Part shown: piece after piece, positions 18,825 to 28,471 of the stretch | Numbering within the stretch: the first letter of the stretch is position 1 | Layout: each line of letters begins with the position of its first letter | Assembly: GCF_958301595.1 (NCBI RefSeq) | Contig: NZ_CATQJU010000001.1 | Span: 1,550,001 to 1,614,000, forward strand | Length of the DNA: 64,000 nucleotides | Direction of reading: 5' to 3' | DNA from: Porphyromonas vaginalis | Lineage (GTDB): Bacteria > Bacteroidota > Bacteroidia > Bacteroidales > Porphyromonadaceae | Program-made: the position numbers and the translations under genes | Notes under the pieces: generated by a model | What the model saw: only the letters and a program-made list of their open reading frames with translations | What the model was told of the DNA's origin: nothing | Databases searched by the model: none

Positions 18825-20015
18825 ATGAAGCTAGAAGAAAAGGATAGCCCCTCCAAAAACGACCAAATAGAAGCGTATCTTTCCGCTCAGTACGAGTTTC
18901 GGTACAACACCGTATTACACCGAGCGGAGTATCGTCCACGAGGAACAGGCGATTACACCGCCGTAGACCGCTATCGTATCAACACCCTCAAGCGAGCCTT
19001 GGACAAGGAGGCCAACATACAGACCTCCACAGATAATCTGTACAGCATTATTGAGAGCGATTTCTCCACACGTATCAATCCCGTGCAAGACTATTTCCGA
19101 GCCTTACCGCTGACGAAAGGTAATGCGGAAGCTATCACAGCTCTTGCCGACTGCGTGCGAGTAACCAATTCTGAGAAATGGGAGGAATACCTTACCAAGT
19201 GGCTCGTGGCCGTAGTAGCCAATGCTATGGACGACAAGCAGTGTCGCAATCACACCTGCCTTGTTCTGACAGGAGAGCAAGGCAAGTTCAAAACGACCTT
19301 TCTAGACCTGCTCTGCCCACCAGCTCTATCCGACTACCGCTATACAGGAAAGATATATCCGCAGGAGAAAGATGTGCTGAGCCTTATCGGGCAAAACCTC
19401 ATCATCAACATTGACGACCAACTCAAAGCCCTCAACAAGCGAGATGAAAACGAACTGAAGAACCTGATAACCTGTCCGCAGGTGAAGTACCGTATGCCTT
19501 ACGAGAAGCACATTGAGGAGCGCCCCCACTTGGCAAGCTTCGTGGCATCGGTCAATGGCAACGACTTCCTCACCGACCCGACAGGGAGCAGACGCTTCCT
19601 CCCCTTTGAAGTTCTGGCGATAGATATAGACAGTGCTAAAGCGATCCCGATGGATGCTGTTTACAGAGACGCTAAAGGGCTCCTGCATGAAGGCTTTCGC
19701 TATTGGTTCAATGATGAAGAGATTGTCGAGTTGCATAGAAACAGCGAAGCCTTCCAAGTCTATACGACAGAGATGGAGCTGTTGCTCCGCTACTTCACAT
19801 TTCCCTCGGAAGCTGAGATGGCTACGAAACGCTTCTATATGACCAATTCGGAGATTGTAGGGTATCTCTCCTGCTATACCCGACAACCCCTCTCTCCCAA
19901 ACGGATGGGAGAAGCGTTGCGAAAGGTGGGCTATATGAGAGAGTGTCGCAGGATAAATGGCAATCCCGTATATGTCTATGCCGTCCGTAAGATTTGCCCC
20001 GAGCAACCGCCATAG
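18825..20015 (+). CDS. VapE/VirE-type P-loop ATPase
   Basis: 396 residues. The P-loop variant LTGEQGKFKTTFL is near residue 148, the Walker B strand LIINIDDQ near 190, and SVNGNDFLTDPTGSRRFLPF follows, together typical of the virulence-associated E family. These are helicase-like replication proteins of mobile elements. It precedes a large inverted repeat and a primase gene, so a role in replicating the excised circle is likely. Confidence 0.88.
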   Translation: MKLEEKDSPSKNDQIEAYLSAQYEFRYNTVLHRAEYRPRGTGDYTAVDRYRINTLKRALDKEANIQTSTDNLYSIIESDFSTRINPVQDYFRALPLTKGNAEAITALADCVRVTNSEKWEEYLTKWLVAVVANAMDDKQCRNHTCLVLTGEQGKFKTTFLDLLCPPALSDYRYTGKIYPQEKDVLSLIGQNLIINIDDQLKALNKRDENELKNLITCPQVKYRMPYEKHIEERPHLASFVASVNGNDFLTDPTGSRRFLPFEVLAIDIDSAKAIPMDAVYRDAKGLLHEGFRYWFNDEEIVELHRNSEAFQVYTTEMELLLRYFTFPSEAEMATKRFYMTNSEIVGYLSCYTRQPLSPKRMGEALRKVGYMRECRRINGNPVYVYAVRKICPEQPP

Positions 20016-20071
20016 CACTCTGTTGTTGCACTCCCTTTGTAATACCCCTTTCTCTTTTCTTTCCTATTCTC

Positions 20072-20290
20072 CTTACTACGTTACTACAACTAAGGATAAT
20101 ACAGTGAAAGAGAAAGGATTACAGAAGACATTCATCTTACGACATAGCTTACTACAATCCTTCTACGCTTCTACAGCTGGATAGAGAACCAGTGGTGTAG
20201 ACAGATGGTGTAGTAGGATAAGCCCCGACAAAGTGTTACACTTTTCTCTTTCACTGTCAACGACTTATCCTAGTGTAGAAAGGTAGTAAG
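20072..20290. repeat. Large inverted repeat with CTAC repeats, candidate replication origin
   Basis: The left arm (20072-20115: CTTACTACGTTACTAC, AAGGATAA, CAGTGAAAGAGAAA) is mirrored by the right arm (20243-20290: TTTCTCTTTCACTG, TTATCCT, GTAGTAAG). The 14-bp part is perfect; the rest has small gaps. Between and within the arms TTCTAC/TTACTAC is repeated several times. It sits between the VapE-type gene and the primase gene, where an origin would be expected. Confidence 0.6.
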
Positions 20291-20380
20291 ATAAAAAGGG
20301 GAAAACTCCAAAAAGAGAAAATCAAGAAAACAGAACATGCGATGAGACTGCAAAGAAAGAATATGAAGAACCCGTGAACA

Positions 20381-21361
20381 ATGAATACGAACAATCCAAA
20401 TCCAAAGACAACAACAATGAACAACGAGTATTACGATCTACAACACCTTAAGGCAATACCAATAGCCGACTATCTGCATACCACCTATGGTGTCGAACCT
20501 GCCAAGCGGTACAACGGCTATGCCCTTTATCATGCACCCTACCGAGAAGACTTCAATGCTAGTATGAAGGTAGACTTTCGGGAGAACTTGTGGCACGACT
20601 ACGGCACAGGTCAAGGCGGAAGCATCATAGACCTTGTGATGCGTATGCAAGGGTGTAGTGCTTATGAAGCAATGAAGCATCTTGCTGGAAAGCGAGAGAC
20701 AATAGTTGCACCCTCTTCCTTTCACCGTGAAGCTCTCATAGAGCACAGAAGAGATGAGCCGAGAGCAAATAATAGAAGGCATATCCTCTCCATCAGCGAT
20801 GAGTTGCCCTCACATCTGCAACGCTATCTTCAAGAGGTTCGCAAGATAGATCTTGCAGCGGCAAGTGCTTATCTCCGTCACATCCACTACGAAGTAGGAG
20901 GACAAGAATACTCCGCCATCGGATTTCCCAATCGTTCTGGTGGATATGAGCTTCGAGATGACAGAGCATTCAAGGGGACTATTGCTCCAAAGGATATATC
21001 TGTGATTGCAGGACGAGAGGAGAACGCCCCTCTCTGCATCTTTGAAGGCTTTATGGATTTCCTTTCCCTTCTTACGATAAATGGAAAAGAAACGGCTCCT
21101 TGCCTTGTATTGAACTCGGTCAGCAATATTTCGCGAGCCATCGCCTATCTCCATGAGCAAGACATTAACTCCGTTCGAGCGTTCCTCGATAATGACCCAG
21201 TAGGACGACAAGCACTCCTTACTATCCAATCATCAGGTGTGACCGTAGAGGATATGAGCAGGCACTATGTCCGATACAAAGACCTCAACGAGTATCTTGT
21301 GGCGCAACGAGAAGCGCAGAAACAGAAAATAGTCCCTCGTAAAAAGGGGCTTAGACGATAA
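20381..21361 (+). CDS. Toprim/CHC2-like DNA primase
   Basis: 326 residues (a second possible start at 20417). The N-terminal half resembles the zinc-binding CHC2 primase domain (YHAPYREDFNASMKV, LWHDYGTGQGGSIIDLV) but its cysteines are missing. The second half is Toprim-like: CIFEGFMDFLS near residue 220 and RAFLDNDPVGRQAL near 265 supply the Glu and Asp-x-Asp residues. Such primases serve replication of Bacteroidales mobilizable elements. No SAM or helicase domain is fused. Confidence 0.88.
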   Translation: MNTNNPNPKTTTMNNEYYDLQHLKAIPIADYLHTTYGVEPAKRYNGYALYHAPYREDFNASMKVDFRENLWHDYGTGQGGSIIDLVMRMQGCSAYEAMKHLAGKRETIVAPSSFHREALIEHRRDEPRANNRRHILSISDELPSHLQRYLQEVRKIDLAAASAYLRHIHYEVGGQEYSAIGFPNRSGGYELRDDRAFKGTIAPKDISVIAGREENAPLCIFEGFMDFLSLLTINGKETAPCLVLNSVSNISRAIAYLHEQDINSVRAFLDNDPVGRQALLTIQSSGVTVEDMSRHYVRYKDLNEYLVAQREAQKQKIVPRKKGLRR

Positions 21362-21566
21362 CGCAAAAGAGAGAAATTTCAACAACGGAACCATCGGGTA
21401 TTCGAAGAGACTAGAGCTGTAAAGCGTATAGATGGGAGCCTTTGTTTCAAGAGTTATGGCACTCCCTCGGAGTTGCAAGTTTGCAGGGGCAAACTTAGAA
21501 ACAAAGACTCAGTGCATTCAGAGAATGCGAGCACTTCAAAGGCAAGCTGCGGGACAGGGCGGAGCG

Positions 21567-21669
21567 GGCATTTGGAGAAATGCCATAGCTCATTAGGGCA
21601 TTTTCTTCACGCTCCACTCCGTTACCGCTAAAAAAGCCCTCCTGAGCCAAGGGGTTACAGCCCCTTTGG
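21567..21669. other. Inverted repeats upstream of relaxase, candidate oriT
   Basis: Two hairpins precede the relaxase gene: GGCATTT-GGAG-AAATGCC (21567-21584) and CCAAGGGG-TTACAG-CCCCTTTGG (21647-21669). MobV relaxases usually nick at an inverted repeat just upstream of their own gene, so this is the likely transfer origin; the nick base is not identified. The rest of 21362-21695 holds no gene. Confidence 0.55.
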
Positions 21670-21695
21670 ATACCCCCTAAAACTATATTCAACTT

Positions 21696-22952
21696 ATGGG
21701 CTACGCAGTATTACACATAGACAAGGCTCGGGGCAACGACTCGGCAATGAGTGCCCACATCGAGCGAACATTCGTGCCGAACAATGTCGATGCCTCTCGC
21801 ACGCACCTCAATCGAGACTTGGTGCAATTCCCCGCAAATGTCACCAACCGTACAGAAGCTATTGCACATCGCATAGCAACGGCTGGTATCTACCGAAAGG
21901 TTGCGGACAATCAAGTTAAAGCACTTCGTTTCATCCTATCTGGATCACACGAAGATATGCTTCAACTTGAAAGCGAAGGACGCTTAGAGGAGTGGTGCCA
22001 CAGTACGATGCAGTGGCTTTATACCACCTTTGGCAAGGCAAACGTGGTAGCAGCCACACTTCATGCCGATGAAGAGACCCCGCACATACATGCGACAGTT
22101 GTCCCGATTGTCACGGGAGAAAGGAGAAAAGCCAGACAGGAAGCTGAGAATGGCAAGCGAAAGTACAAGACAAAGAAAAACAAGATACGGCTCTGTGCTG
22201 ATGATCTGCTTACACCCAAAAAGCTTGAGGAGTATCAAACCTCCTACGCAGAGCAAATGCGACCATTTGGGCTGAGTAGAGGGGTACAAGGATCTGAAGC
22301 AAAGCATCGTACTAATATGGAGTATTACAAAGAGCTCCTCAAAGAGACCAAGCAGAAACAACTTGAGGAGGAAGAACTAATTCAAAAAGTCAGAGAGTTG
22401 GAAAAGCAGGCGGGCAAGCTCCGAGTAAAAGGTACGCTCTACTCGCTCTTTGGGAATTCTGAGCTTGACAAGGCTGAACAGCACATCGAAGAGTTGGAAC
22501 AGGAAGTCGAGCGGCAACAACATCTTTCGGAGAAGGAGAAAGCCGAAATCCGCAAGGAGGTCATTCTCCTGCAGGACACCATTAGAGATAAGGACAAGAC
22601 TATCTCTGAACAACACCGAGAAATCAAGGTGTACGAGGAGGAGCGGAGTTTTATCAAACGCTTCTTTCACAGCTTCTACCTCTTACTCAATATCCGTCTG
22701 ATGCTCCGCAAAATGGGCTTTGATGATGATACGGTGGTCAAGATGCACAAAGATCGAGAGACAGTCCGTGGTACGGCTACGGCATATTCGGGAATGTACA
22801 AACGAAACTTCACGGAAGAAAATGCGGAGCTACGCATTATAACCAACGAGAAGCGTCAGCCTATTCTTACCATCAATGGACTATCTGTTTCAGATTGGTG
22901 CGAACAGAAATGGAAACAGCTTGTCAATCGTAATCGCTCGCAACGACTGTAG
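21696..22952 (+). CDS. MobV-family relaxase (Pre/Mob)
   Basis: 418 residues. The metal-binding HUH-type motif HADEETPHIHATVVPI lies near residues 125-140, the N-terminal HIDKARGNDSAMSAHIER is the MobV signature, and a long coiled-coil region (about 215-310, rich in Glu, Lys and Gln) follows. It should nick oriT and lead the strand during mobilization. Neither a MobC partner nor transfer-pore genes are seen, so a helper conjugative element is required. Confidence 0.94.
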   Translation: MGYAVLHIDKARGNDSAMSAHIERTFVPNNVDASRTHLNRDLVQFPANVTNRTEAIAHRIATAGIYRKVADNQVKALRFILSGSHEDMLQLESEGRLEEWCHSTMQWLYTTFGKANVVAATLHADEETPHIHATVVPIVTGERRKARQEAENGKRKYKTKKNKIRLCADDLLTPKKLEEYQTSYAEQMRPFGLSRGVQGSEAKHRTNMEYYKELLKETKQKQLEEEELIQKVRELEKQAGKLRVKGTLYSLFGNSELDKAEQHIEELEQEVERQQHLSEKEKAEIRKEVILLQDTIRDKDKTISEQHREIKVYEEERSFIKRFFHSFYLLLNIRLMLRKMGFDDDTVVKMHKDRETVRGTATAYSGMYKRNFTEENAELRIITNEKRQPILTINGLSVSDWCEQKWKQLVNRNRSQRL

Positions 22953-23134
22953 AGATAAGACATCTCCTTTCCCTTTCATTGTAATGTTTGAGTCCCGACT
23001 AAACTTTTAAGAAGAAAATCACGCAAGAACACTCACTTTCTCCCACGAATCACTACCTTTGCAAGTGATAATAATGAGCGTTCTTTGGCTATCCAAAACG
23101 ATGTACTTCAAAGCACTCCGCTCATTTCTAAATC

Positions 23135-23236
23135 GTTACCTATCCACACTTCTCCAAACGGTAACCTCTTACTTCTCAGCCAGATAGCCCGAAACCAAAA
23201 AATACGGAGGAACTCTTTTTGGAACTCGTATGTGTA
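23135..23236. other. Right end of the element: attR and displaced array remainder
   Basis: GTTACC (23135-23140) and GGTAAC (23160-23165) repeat the left-end sites. GAGGAACT (23207-23214) is the proposed attR core. The following CTTTTTGGAACTCGTATGTG matches the tail after palindromic array 2 (CATTTTTGGAACTCGTAAGTG, 57631-57651) in 18 of 21 positions, marking the chromosomal side of the junction. Confidence 0.65.
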
Positions 23237-23367
23237 ATCTACTCAGCACGATACGGACATTGTGGAGGAGGGGTGTACTCGATGGTGACTCACAGATAGC
23301 AGTTAGCAGGATGGCGTCCCTATAAGTTGCACTTTAGTGATTTGCTGAATTGTGTGGTGGGTTACTT

Positions 23368-23398
23368 TTTGCCGATTGGTGTAGATTGGGTACTTTTG
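23368..23398 (+). promoter_or_regulatory. Bacteroidetes-type promoter for the asd operon
   Basis: TTTG (23368-23371), 19 bp, TACTTTTG (23391-23398): a perfect match to the Bacteroidetes consensus, 77 bp before the asd start codon. Confidence 0.82.
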
Positions 23399-23474
23399 CA
23401 TTGGAGCTGGAGACAACTCTCTGAGCTTACGATCGTATAGACCTTAATTTCTGACTTTACAGAACGATAATAAT

Positions 23475-24491
23475 ATGAAGATAGCTATAGTAGGTGCCAG
23501 TGGAGCTGTGGGGCGTGAGTTCCTACGTCTCTTAGAGCATCGAGACTTCCCGATTGATGAGCTACGACTCTTTGGCTCGTCTCGCAGTGCTGGCAGTGAG
23601 ATTACTTTCCGTGGTAAGGAATACAAGATAAAGCTCCTAGCCCAAAACGATGACTTTAAGGACATCGACATCGCTTTTGTCTCTGCTGGAGGGCAGACGG
23701 CTCTAGACTTCGCCAGTACGATCACGAAGCATGGTGCTCTGATGATCGACAATTCGAGTGCCTTCCGTATGGACCCTGATGTACCTCTCGTCGTGCCTGA
23801 GGTCAATGGAGCTGATGCGCTAAACCCTGCCAAGCGGATCATCGCCAACCCGAACTGCAGCACGATCCAGATGATCGTGGCACTGGCTCCGATCCACGCG
23901 CTGAGCCCGATAGAGCGTGTCCATGTGGCTACCTACCAGGCTGCTAGCGGTGCGGGTCACGATGCGATGCTAGAGCTGGAGGGGCAGGTGCGTGACCAAG
24001 CGTTGGGCAAGCCACTACAGACGAAGGCTTTTGGCAATCAACTCCTATATAACCTCATTCCGCAGATCGACGTCTTTACGGACAATGACTACACAAAGGA
24101 GGAGATGAAGATGTACAATGAGACCTGCAAGATCCTGCACGACGATCAGATACGCGTCAGTGCTACCTGCGTACGCGTCCCCGTGCTGCGTGCTCACAGC
24201 GAGGCTATCTGGGTGAAGTGCGCTGATCCGCTTACGGTCGAAGAGGTGCGCGAAGCAATGTCAAAGCAGAAGGGACTACTCCTGATGGATGACCCCGCCA
24301 AGCGTAGCTATCCGATGCCTCTACACTGCTCTATGCAGGAGCCAGTCTATGTGGGACGTCTGAGGGCTGACCTCGCCGAGCCAGGCTGTGTCACCTTCTG
24401 GTGCGTGGCTGACCAGATCATGAAGGGCGCTGCGCTCAATGCTATTCAGATTGCTGAGTACCTGATTCAGGAGGGCACTTTTGCTAAGTAA
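23475..24491 (+). CDS. asd: Aspartate-semialdehyde dehydrogenase
   Basis: 338 residues. The NADP-binding start [20 protein letters not shown] and the active-site motif NPNCSTIQM (Cys near 127) identify the enzyme, with SGAGHDAM and the later [10 protein letters not shown]. It makes aspartate semialdehyde for lysine, diaminopimelate, threonine and methionine synthesis. It leads a six-gene plus-strand run and has its own promoter just right of the mobile element. Confidence 0.97.
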   Translation: MKIAIVGASGAVGREFLRLLEHRDFPIDELRLFGSSRSAGSEITFRGKEYKIKLLAQNDDFKDIDIAFVSAGGQTALDFASTITKHGALMIDNSSAFRMDPDVPLVVPEVNGADALNPAKRIIANPNCSTIQMIVALAPIHALSPIERVHVATYQAASGAGHDAMLELEGQVRDQALGKPLQTKAFGNQLLYNLIPQIDVFTDNDYTKEEMKMYNETCKILHDDQIRVSATCVRVPVLRAHSEAIWVKCADPLTVEEVREAMSKQKGLLLMDDPAKRSYPMPLHCSMQEPVYVGRLRADLAEPGCVTFWCVADQIMKGAALNAIQIAEYLIQEGTFAK

Positions 24492-24507
24492 GCCTTGATT
24501 CATTAGA

Positions 24508-25083
24508 GTGAACATGGAGCAAACGAGCGAGAGCAATCCGCAGGAGCTAGTCGCCTTTCTCACGCTGTGCAAGGACTACTGCGCGCTCATAGAGCATGCG
24601 TCCGAGTATAGTCGGGCGGACTTTGTACAGCGCACGTACGGCTACCTCCCAGAGATCTTTAGCTACTTATCGCAGATGCCAGCGACCTCTACGGAGGAGC
24701 TGGAGGATTGGCTCACGGGCTACACGCAGGTGATCTCAGATGAGACGGTGAGCTACTACGAGGAGCAGGTGCGTGCGCTACTGGGCGAGGAGCTAGATCT
24801 CTTCCTCCACTACCCAGTGGGTATAACACAAGATGGCGAGCTACAGCCGGAGCGACTCTCACGCCTCTTGGTACTGATCTACCGTGAGCTGGGTACGCCA
24901 CTGCTGGTGCTTCGAGAGGATGCTGGCGAGCTACTCGTTGCGACGCTCTCGATACTGCAATACGCTTTTGACACATACCTGGGTGATGCGCTCCTATCCG
25001 CCCTGCGTGTGCTGCACTATCACAAGCATGCCGAGGGGCTGGAGGAGGACGCTGACCACTGGGCTACAGAAAGCATACAATAA
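24508..25083 (+). CDS. DUF5063 domain protein
   Basis: 191 residues, acidic and helical, no signal peptide. The pattern FLTLCKDYCALIEH near the start and YYEEQVRALLGEELDLF in the middle fit DUF5063, a Bacteroidetes family usually encoded directly before a 3'-5' exonuclease gene, as here (17 bp gap). Function unknown; the linkage suggests a shared role in RNA or DNA processing, which is inference only. Confidence 0.75.
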   Translation: MNMEQTSESNPQELVAFLTLCKDYCALIEHASEYSRADFVQRTYGYLPEIFSYLSQMPATSTEELEDWLTGYTQVISDETVSYYEEQVRALLGEELDLFLHYPVGITQDGELQPERLSRLLVLIYRELGTPLLVLREDAGELLVATLSILQYAFDTYLGDALLSALRVLHYHKHAEGLEEDADHWATESIQ

Positions 25084-25100
25084 TAATAGAGTAAACAATC

Positions 25101-25721
25101 GTGCTGTCATCAATTACTAAAGAGGAGATAGGCAAACTAGACAAAGCGACCTTCACTGGTGAAATCGTTGTCGTGGACTCTCTCCCGCAAGTGGAGTCTG
25201 CCGTAGCAGCTCTAGAGCAATGTGCTATAATCGGTATGGACACGGAGTCTAAGCCTGTCTTTAAGAAGTATGAGCGTCAGTCTGTAGCACTTGTTCAGCT
25301 ATCGAGCGAGAGTTGCTGCTACCTCTTTAGAATCAACAAAATAGGCATTCCGCCTCGGCTACAAGGACTACTAGAGCGTGAAGACATACTCAAGGTGGGG
25401 CTAGACCTTTGCGGGGATCGGAGACAGCTGAGGAGGTTTTCGCCAGAGTTACATCCACAAGGCTTCGTAGACCTGCAGCGACTTACCCCCGCCTACGGCA
25501 TCCATGACTTGGGTCTGCAGAAGATCTATGCGATACTCTTCGGGGAGAAGATTAGCAAGCGAGCCCAGCTGACCAATTGGGAGGCGGCTACGCTAACGCC
25601 TGCACAGCAGAGCTACGCAGCACTCGACGCATACGCTTGTCTCCGCATCTATCATCGTCTAGAGTCGGAGCCGATGCCACTGCTGCACCACTTCGGGCTA
25701 TGCCCTGAGCAGCCTTCCTAA
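25101..25721 (+). CDS. DEDD-family 3'-5' exonuclease
   Basis: 206 residues. The three Exo motifs are seen: IIGMDTES near residue 46, KVGLDLCGDRRQL near 96 and YAALDAYACLRIY near 173 (the Asp-x-x-x-Tyr type motif III). It is related to the RNase D/Werner exonuclease domain and lacks HRDC or helicase domains. Substrate unknown. Confidence 0.9.
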   Translation: MLSSITKEEIGKLDKATFTGEIVVVDSLPQVESAVAALEQCAIIGMDTESKPVFKKYERQSVALVQLSSESCCYLFRINKIGIPPRLQGLLEREDILKVGLDLCGDRRQLRRFSPELHPQGFVDLQRLTPAYGIHDLGLQKIYAILFGEKISKRAQLTNWEAATLTPAQQSYAALDAYACLRIYHRLESEPMPLLHHFGLCPEQPS

Positions 25722-25757
25722 GACTTAACCACAAGAGCTACACCTACCACCACCCCT

Positions 25758-26978
25758 ATGTACCAGTTATACCTCAAGCCTCACCGTGAGGAGCCACTCC
25801 TCCGACATCATCCATGGGTCTTTTCGGGCGCACTGCAGCGCACCAAGGAGAGCATACCACTAGGATCGACAGTGACTATCTTCAACCACGATGGCTCGCA
25901 GCAATTGGGGCAGGGAGTCTACGAGGGCGGGACGATAGCCGTCCGCATGCTGACCTTTGGCGAGGAGGAGATAGGGGAGTGGCGCACATTCTTTACCACA
26001 CGCCTAAGCCAAGCGCATCAGCTTCGCAAGACGCTCCTCCAGAGCCAAGATGGTAGGCAGACAGACTGCTGGCGCTTGTGTTATGGCGAGAGCGATTTCA
26101 TACCTGGACTAGTCATTGACATCTACCGAGAGGTGGCTGTGATACAGATACATGCGCTGAGTCTCTACCCGCTACGTCAGTTGATCGCTGAGGTGCTGTG
26201 CGAGCTACCCGAGCTAGGCGTGCACTACGTCTACGACAAATCTGTCGAGACGCTCCCAGCGCAGACACCTAGCGACTGGATTATGCCAAATGGCTACCTA
26301 GGCAAGGCACCCTCGGCAGAGTACGATCGGACGGTGCAGGAGTACGGTTACAGCTTCTTGCCAGACTGGGAGCGGGGGCAGAAGACCGGCTTCTTCGTGG
26401 ATCAGCGTGACAACAGACGTCTTGTCGAGTCGTACGCTCGGGGTCGCAACGTCCTCAACATCTGCTGCTACTCAGGGGGCTTCTCCGTCTATGCGCTCGG
26501 AGGGGGGGCTCAGCGTGTCGTCTCAATAGATAGCTCTGCACGAGCTATATCACTCTGCGAGGAGAGTGTCGCGATCAACTTCTCTTCTGACTCAGCGACG
26601 CTCCAGAGACACGAGGCGGTCGTGGCTGATGCTTTCGACTACCTATCTGCGATCGAGACGGGAGCCTACGATCTGATCGTCCTGGATCCACCTGCCTTTG
26701 TCAAGCAGCGCAACCATAAGCAGCAAGGTTTGGGCGGGTATCGCCGATTAAACGAATTAGCACTCAGAGCAATCGCTCGTGGTGGACTGCTCTTCACATT
26801 TAGCTGCTCGCAAGCCGTCACGATGGAGGAGTTTACCCTAGCAGTGATGACGGCTGCCACACTTGCGGGACGAGAGGTGCGCATCCTCAAGCGTTTGGGA
26901 CAGAGTCCCTGTCATCCGATCAACATCTTTTACCCAGAGGGGGAGTATCTCAAGGGGCTGCTCCTCTATGTCTCTTGA
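25758..26978 (+). CDS. Class I SAM-dependent rRNA methyltransferase (RlmI-like)
   Basis: 406 residues. An N-terminal PUA domain (LRHHPWVFSGALQR) precedes the methyltransferase domain with NICCYSGGFSVYALGGGA as SAM-binding motif I and LIVLDPPAFVK as the catalytic motif. The family methylates a cytosine in 23S rRNA; the exact target here is inferred by homology. It is 3 bp from the next gene. Confidence 0.9.
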   Translation: MYQLYLKPHREEPLLRHHPWVFSGALQRTKESIPLGSTVTIFNHDGSQQLGQGVYEGGTIAVRMLTFGEEEIGEWRTFFTTRLSQAHQLRKTLLQSQDGRQTDCWRLCYGESDFIPGLVIDIYREVAVIQIHALSLYPLRQLIAEVLCELPELGVHYVYDKSVETLPAQTPSDWIMPNGYLGKAPSAEYDRTVQEYGYSFLPDWERGQKTGFFVDQRDNRRLVESYARGRNVLNICCYSGGFSVYALGGGAQRVVSIDSSARAISLCEESVAINFSSDSATLQRHEAVVADAFDYLSAIETGAYDLIVLDPPAFVKQRNHKQQGLGGYRRLNELALRAIARGGLLFTFSCSQAVTMEEFTLAVMTAATLAGREVRILKRLGQSPCHPINIFYPEGEYLKGLLLYVS

Positions 26979-26981
26979 TCC

Positions 26982-27992
26982 ATGCCCTCTAAGCCCAAAG
27001 AGCCTACCTCAGACCTACTATCGCCACAGACGACCAGTGCCGTGGCTGGTGGTATCGACTGCGAGCAGCTCTTTGCCTTGATGACGCAACAGCTCACGCT
27101 AGTCGTTGACACAAGACGCTCAGGCAAGCTTTATAGCCTTCTGCAGAAAGAGCTAGAGACCCCAACTGACAATCTTAAGTACCTTCAGACAGAGGGACTA
27201 CACTGGCTACACCGTGCGGCTCGTCACGACTCGCTCCCAGCGATCGACTACCTTGTTAAGCTCTATCAGTCGCATGCTGACAGGGTTGCGCAAACCTGTC
27301 TGAGACGCTACCTGCGCCAGAGGGTCGCATTGCGGGGAAATGTGGAGGATCTCTATGCTCTGGCACTACACTTGACAAGCCCGCAGACGGGACTGAGGAA
27401 GAACTACCGAGAGGCGAGCGACTGCCTGCGCATGGCTATACAGCTAGGGCATCCGAAGTCTCATCTCCTCTTAGCGCAAATGTATCAGCGTGGCTTGGGC
27501 GTGCTGCGTAGTCACGAGCAGTATCTCTATCATCTAGAGACGGCTGCCGAAGCGGGGCTTGTGGAGGCGCAGATAGCACTTGCTAGGGCTTATGCGCAGG
27601 GTGGGCTCTTCGTCCAGATGGATCGGGTGGAGTACTGGCTCACGGCAGCCTTTAGGCAAGATGCTCCCGAAGCGTGTTACCTGCTAGGCAAGCTGTGGTA
27701 TCATCAAGATGGAGACTGCTATAGCTCTCGTGTCGTCTCCTTGTGGGAGCGAGCCGCTGAGGCGGGGATCCCCGAGGCGTGCTATGAGATAGGGCGGATG
27801 CTCCTGACAGATCCGCTACAACCCGATTGCCGTACGGAGGCTATCCGCTACTTGTGCCAGGCAGCGCAGGGCGGTGTCTTTCTGGCGAATCAGCTACTCT
27901 ATAGACATCATTACGACGCTAGTGGACGCTACATCGGTATGCTTCGTGAGTCGCTCTCGGAGTATGTCGCTGAGGAGCAGATGCTCTTTTGA
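26982..27992 (+). CDS. Sel1-like repeat protein
   Basis: 336 residues. The middle and C-terminal parts hold several Sel1/TPR-like helical repeats (for example ASDCLRMAIQLGHPKSHLLL, then AQMYQRGLGVL, and WERAAEAGIPEACYEIGRML). No signal peptide. It starts 3 bp after the methyltransferase stop, indicating cotranscription. Probably a protein-interaction scaffold; partner unknown. Confidence 0.85.
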   Translation: MPSKPKEPTSDLLSPQTTSAVAGGIDCEQLFALMTQQLTLVVDTRRSGKLYSLLQKELETPTDNLKYLQTEGLHWLHRAARHDSLPAIDYLVKLYQSHADRVAQTCLRRYLRQRVALRGNVEDLYALALHLTSPQTGLRKNYREASDCLRMAIQLGHPKSHLLLAQMYQRGLGVLRSHEQYLYHLETAAEAGLVEAQIALARAYAQGGLFVQMDRVEYWLTAAFRQDAPEACYLLGKLWYHQDGDCYSSRVVSLWERAAEAGIPEACYEIGRMLLTDPLQPDCRTEAIRYLCQAAQGGVFLANQLLYRHHYDASGRYIGMLRESLSEYVAEEQMLF

Positions 27993-28032
27993 GTCCCTAG
28001 GAAGTCTCACTTTAATAAACGAACAAACGAAT

Positions 28033-28431
28033 ATGAAAACGCACTTAGTCAAGCAGGGAGCTTATCTCTCGCAAATCGATAATCAACGAGGAAGTAGCGT
28101 AACGGTAGACCTCCCAGTCGCCTCTGGCGGTACGGCACAAGGACCTACTGCCTTCGAGCTCCTCGCCATGTCGCTCAATGGTTGCATCGCAACGATCTTT
28201 ACTACGATGGCTGAGAAGAAGCGTCTTACCATCGAGCATCTAGAGATAGATCTAGAAGCGAAAACGACAGAGGGCGAGATGGACGCGATCGACTACACGC
28301 TACGAGTCAAGACGACCGCCACGGATCAGGAGCTGGAGAAGTGCCTCGAGCTGACAGAGAAGGTCTGCCCCGTAGGGCGACTCTTCCACCGTGCTGGCGT
28401 CCCTTTCACCCATCGCATCGAGCGACTATAA
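28033..28431 (+). CDS. OsmC/Ohr family protein
   Basis: 132 residues from the ATG at 28033 (MKTHLVKQGAYLSQI). The frame is open from 27874, but that part overlaps the upstream gene and is not OsmC-like. The conserved thiol motif is partial: GCIATIF holds one Cys and KVCPVGRLF the other, as in peroxide-reducing OsmC proteins. It probably detoxifies organic hydroperoxides. It ends the asd operon. Confidence 0.9.
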   Translation: MKTHLVKQGAYLSQIDNQRGSSVTVDLPVASGGTAQGPTAFELLAMSLNGCIATIFTTMAEKKRLTIEHLEIDLEAKTTEGEMDAIDYTLRVKTTATDQELEKCLELTEKVCPVGRLFHRAGVPFTHRIERL

Positions 28432-28471
28432 GGCGCACTTTCTTCTAGAGAAAGCCACAGCAATACAAAGC

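Larger units (their letters stand above)
9347..23214. mobile_element. Integrative mobilizable element with tandem integrases, VapE, primase and MobV relaxase
   Basis: The 13.9-kb segment carries two tyrosine recombinases, two HTH excisionase-like genes, a VapE ATPase, a Toprim primase and a MobV relaxase, and no visible type IV secretion genes. This is the layout of Bacteroides mobilizable transposons that use helper conjugation. Cargo (12.2-15.5 kb) is AT-richer than the chromosome and interrupted by an IS. Ends are set at the short repeat GRGGAACT (9347-9354 and 23207-23214). Joining the flanks there recreates the end of a palindromic array like that at 57.5 kb. Confidence 0.85.

Noticed and set aside
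27874-28032. Longer start for the OsmC-like protein
   Set aside because: It would overlap the Sel1 gene by over 100 bp and the extra residues are Ser/Arg-rich noise.
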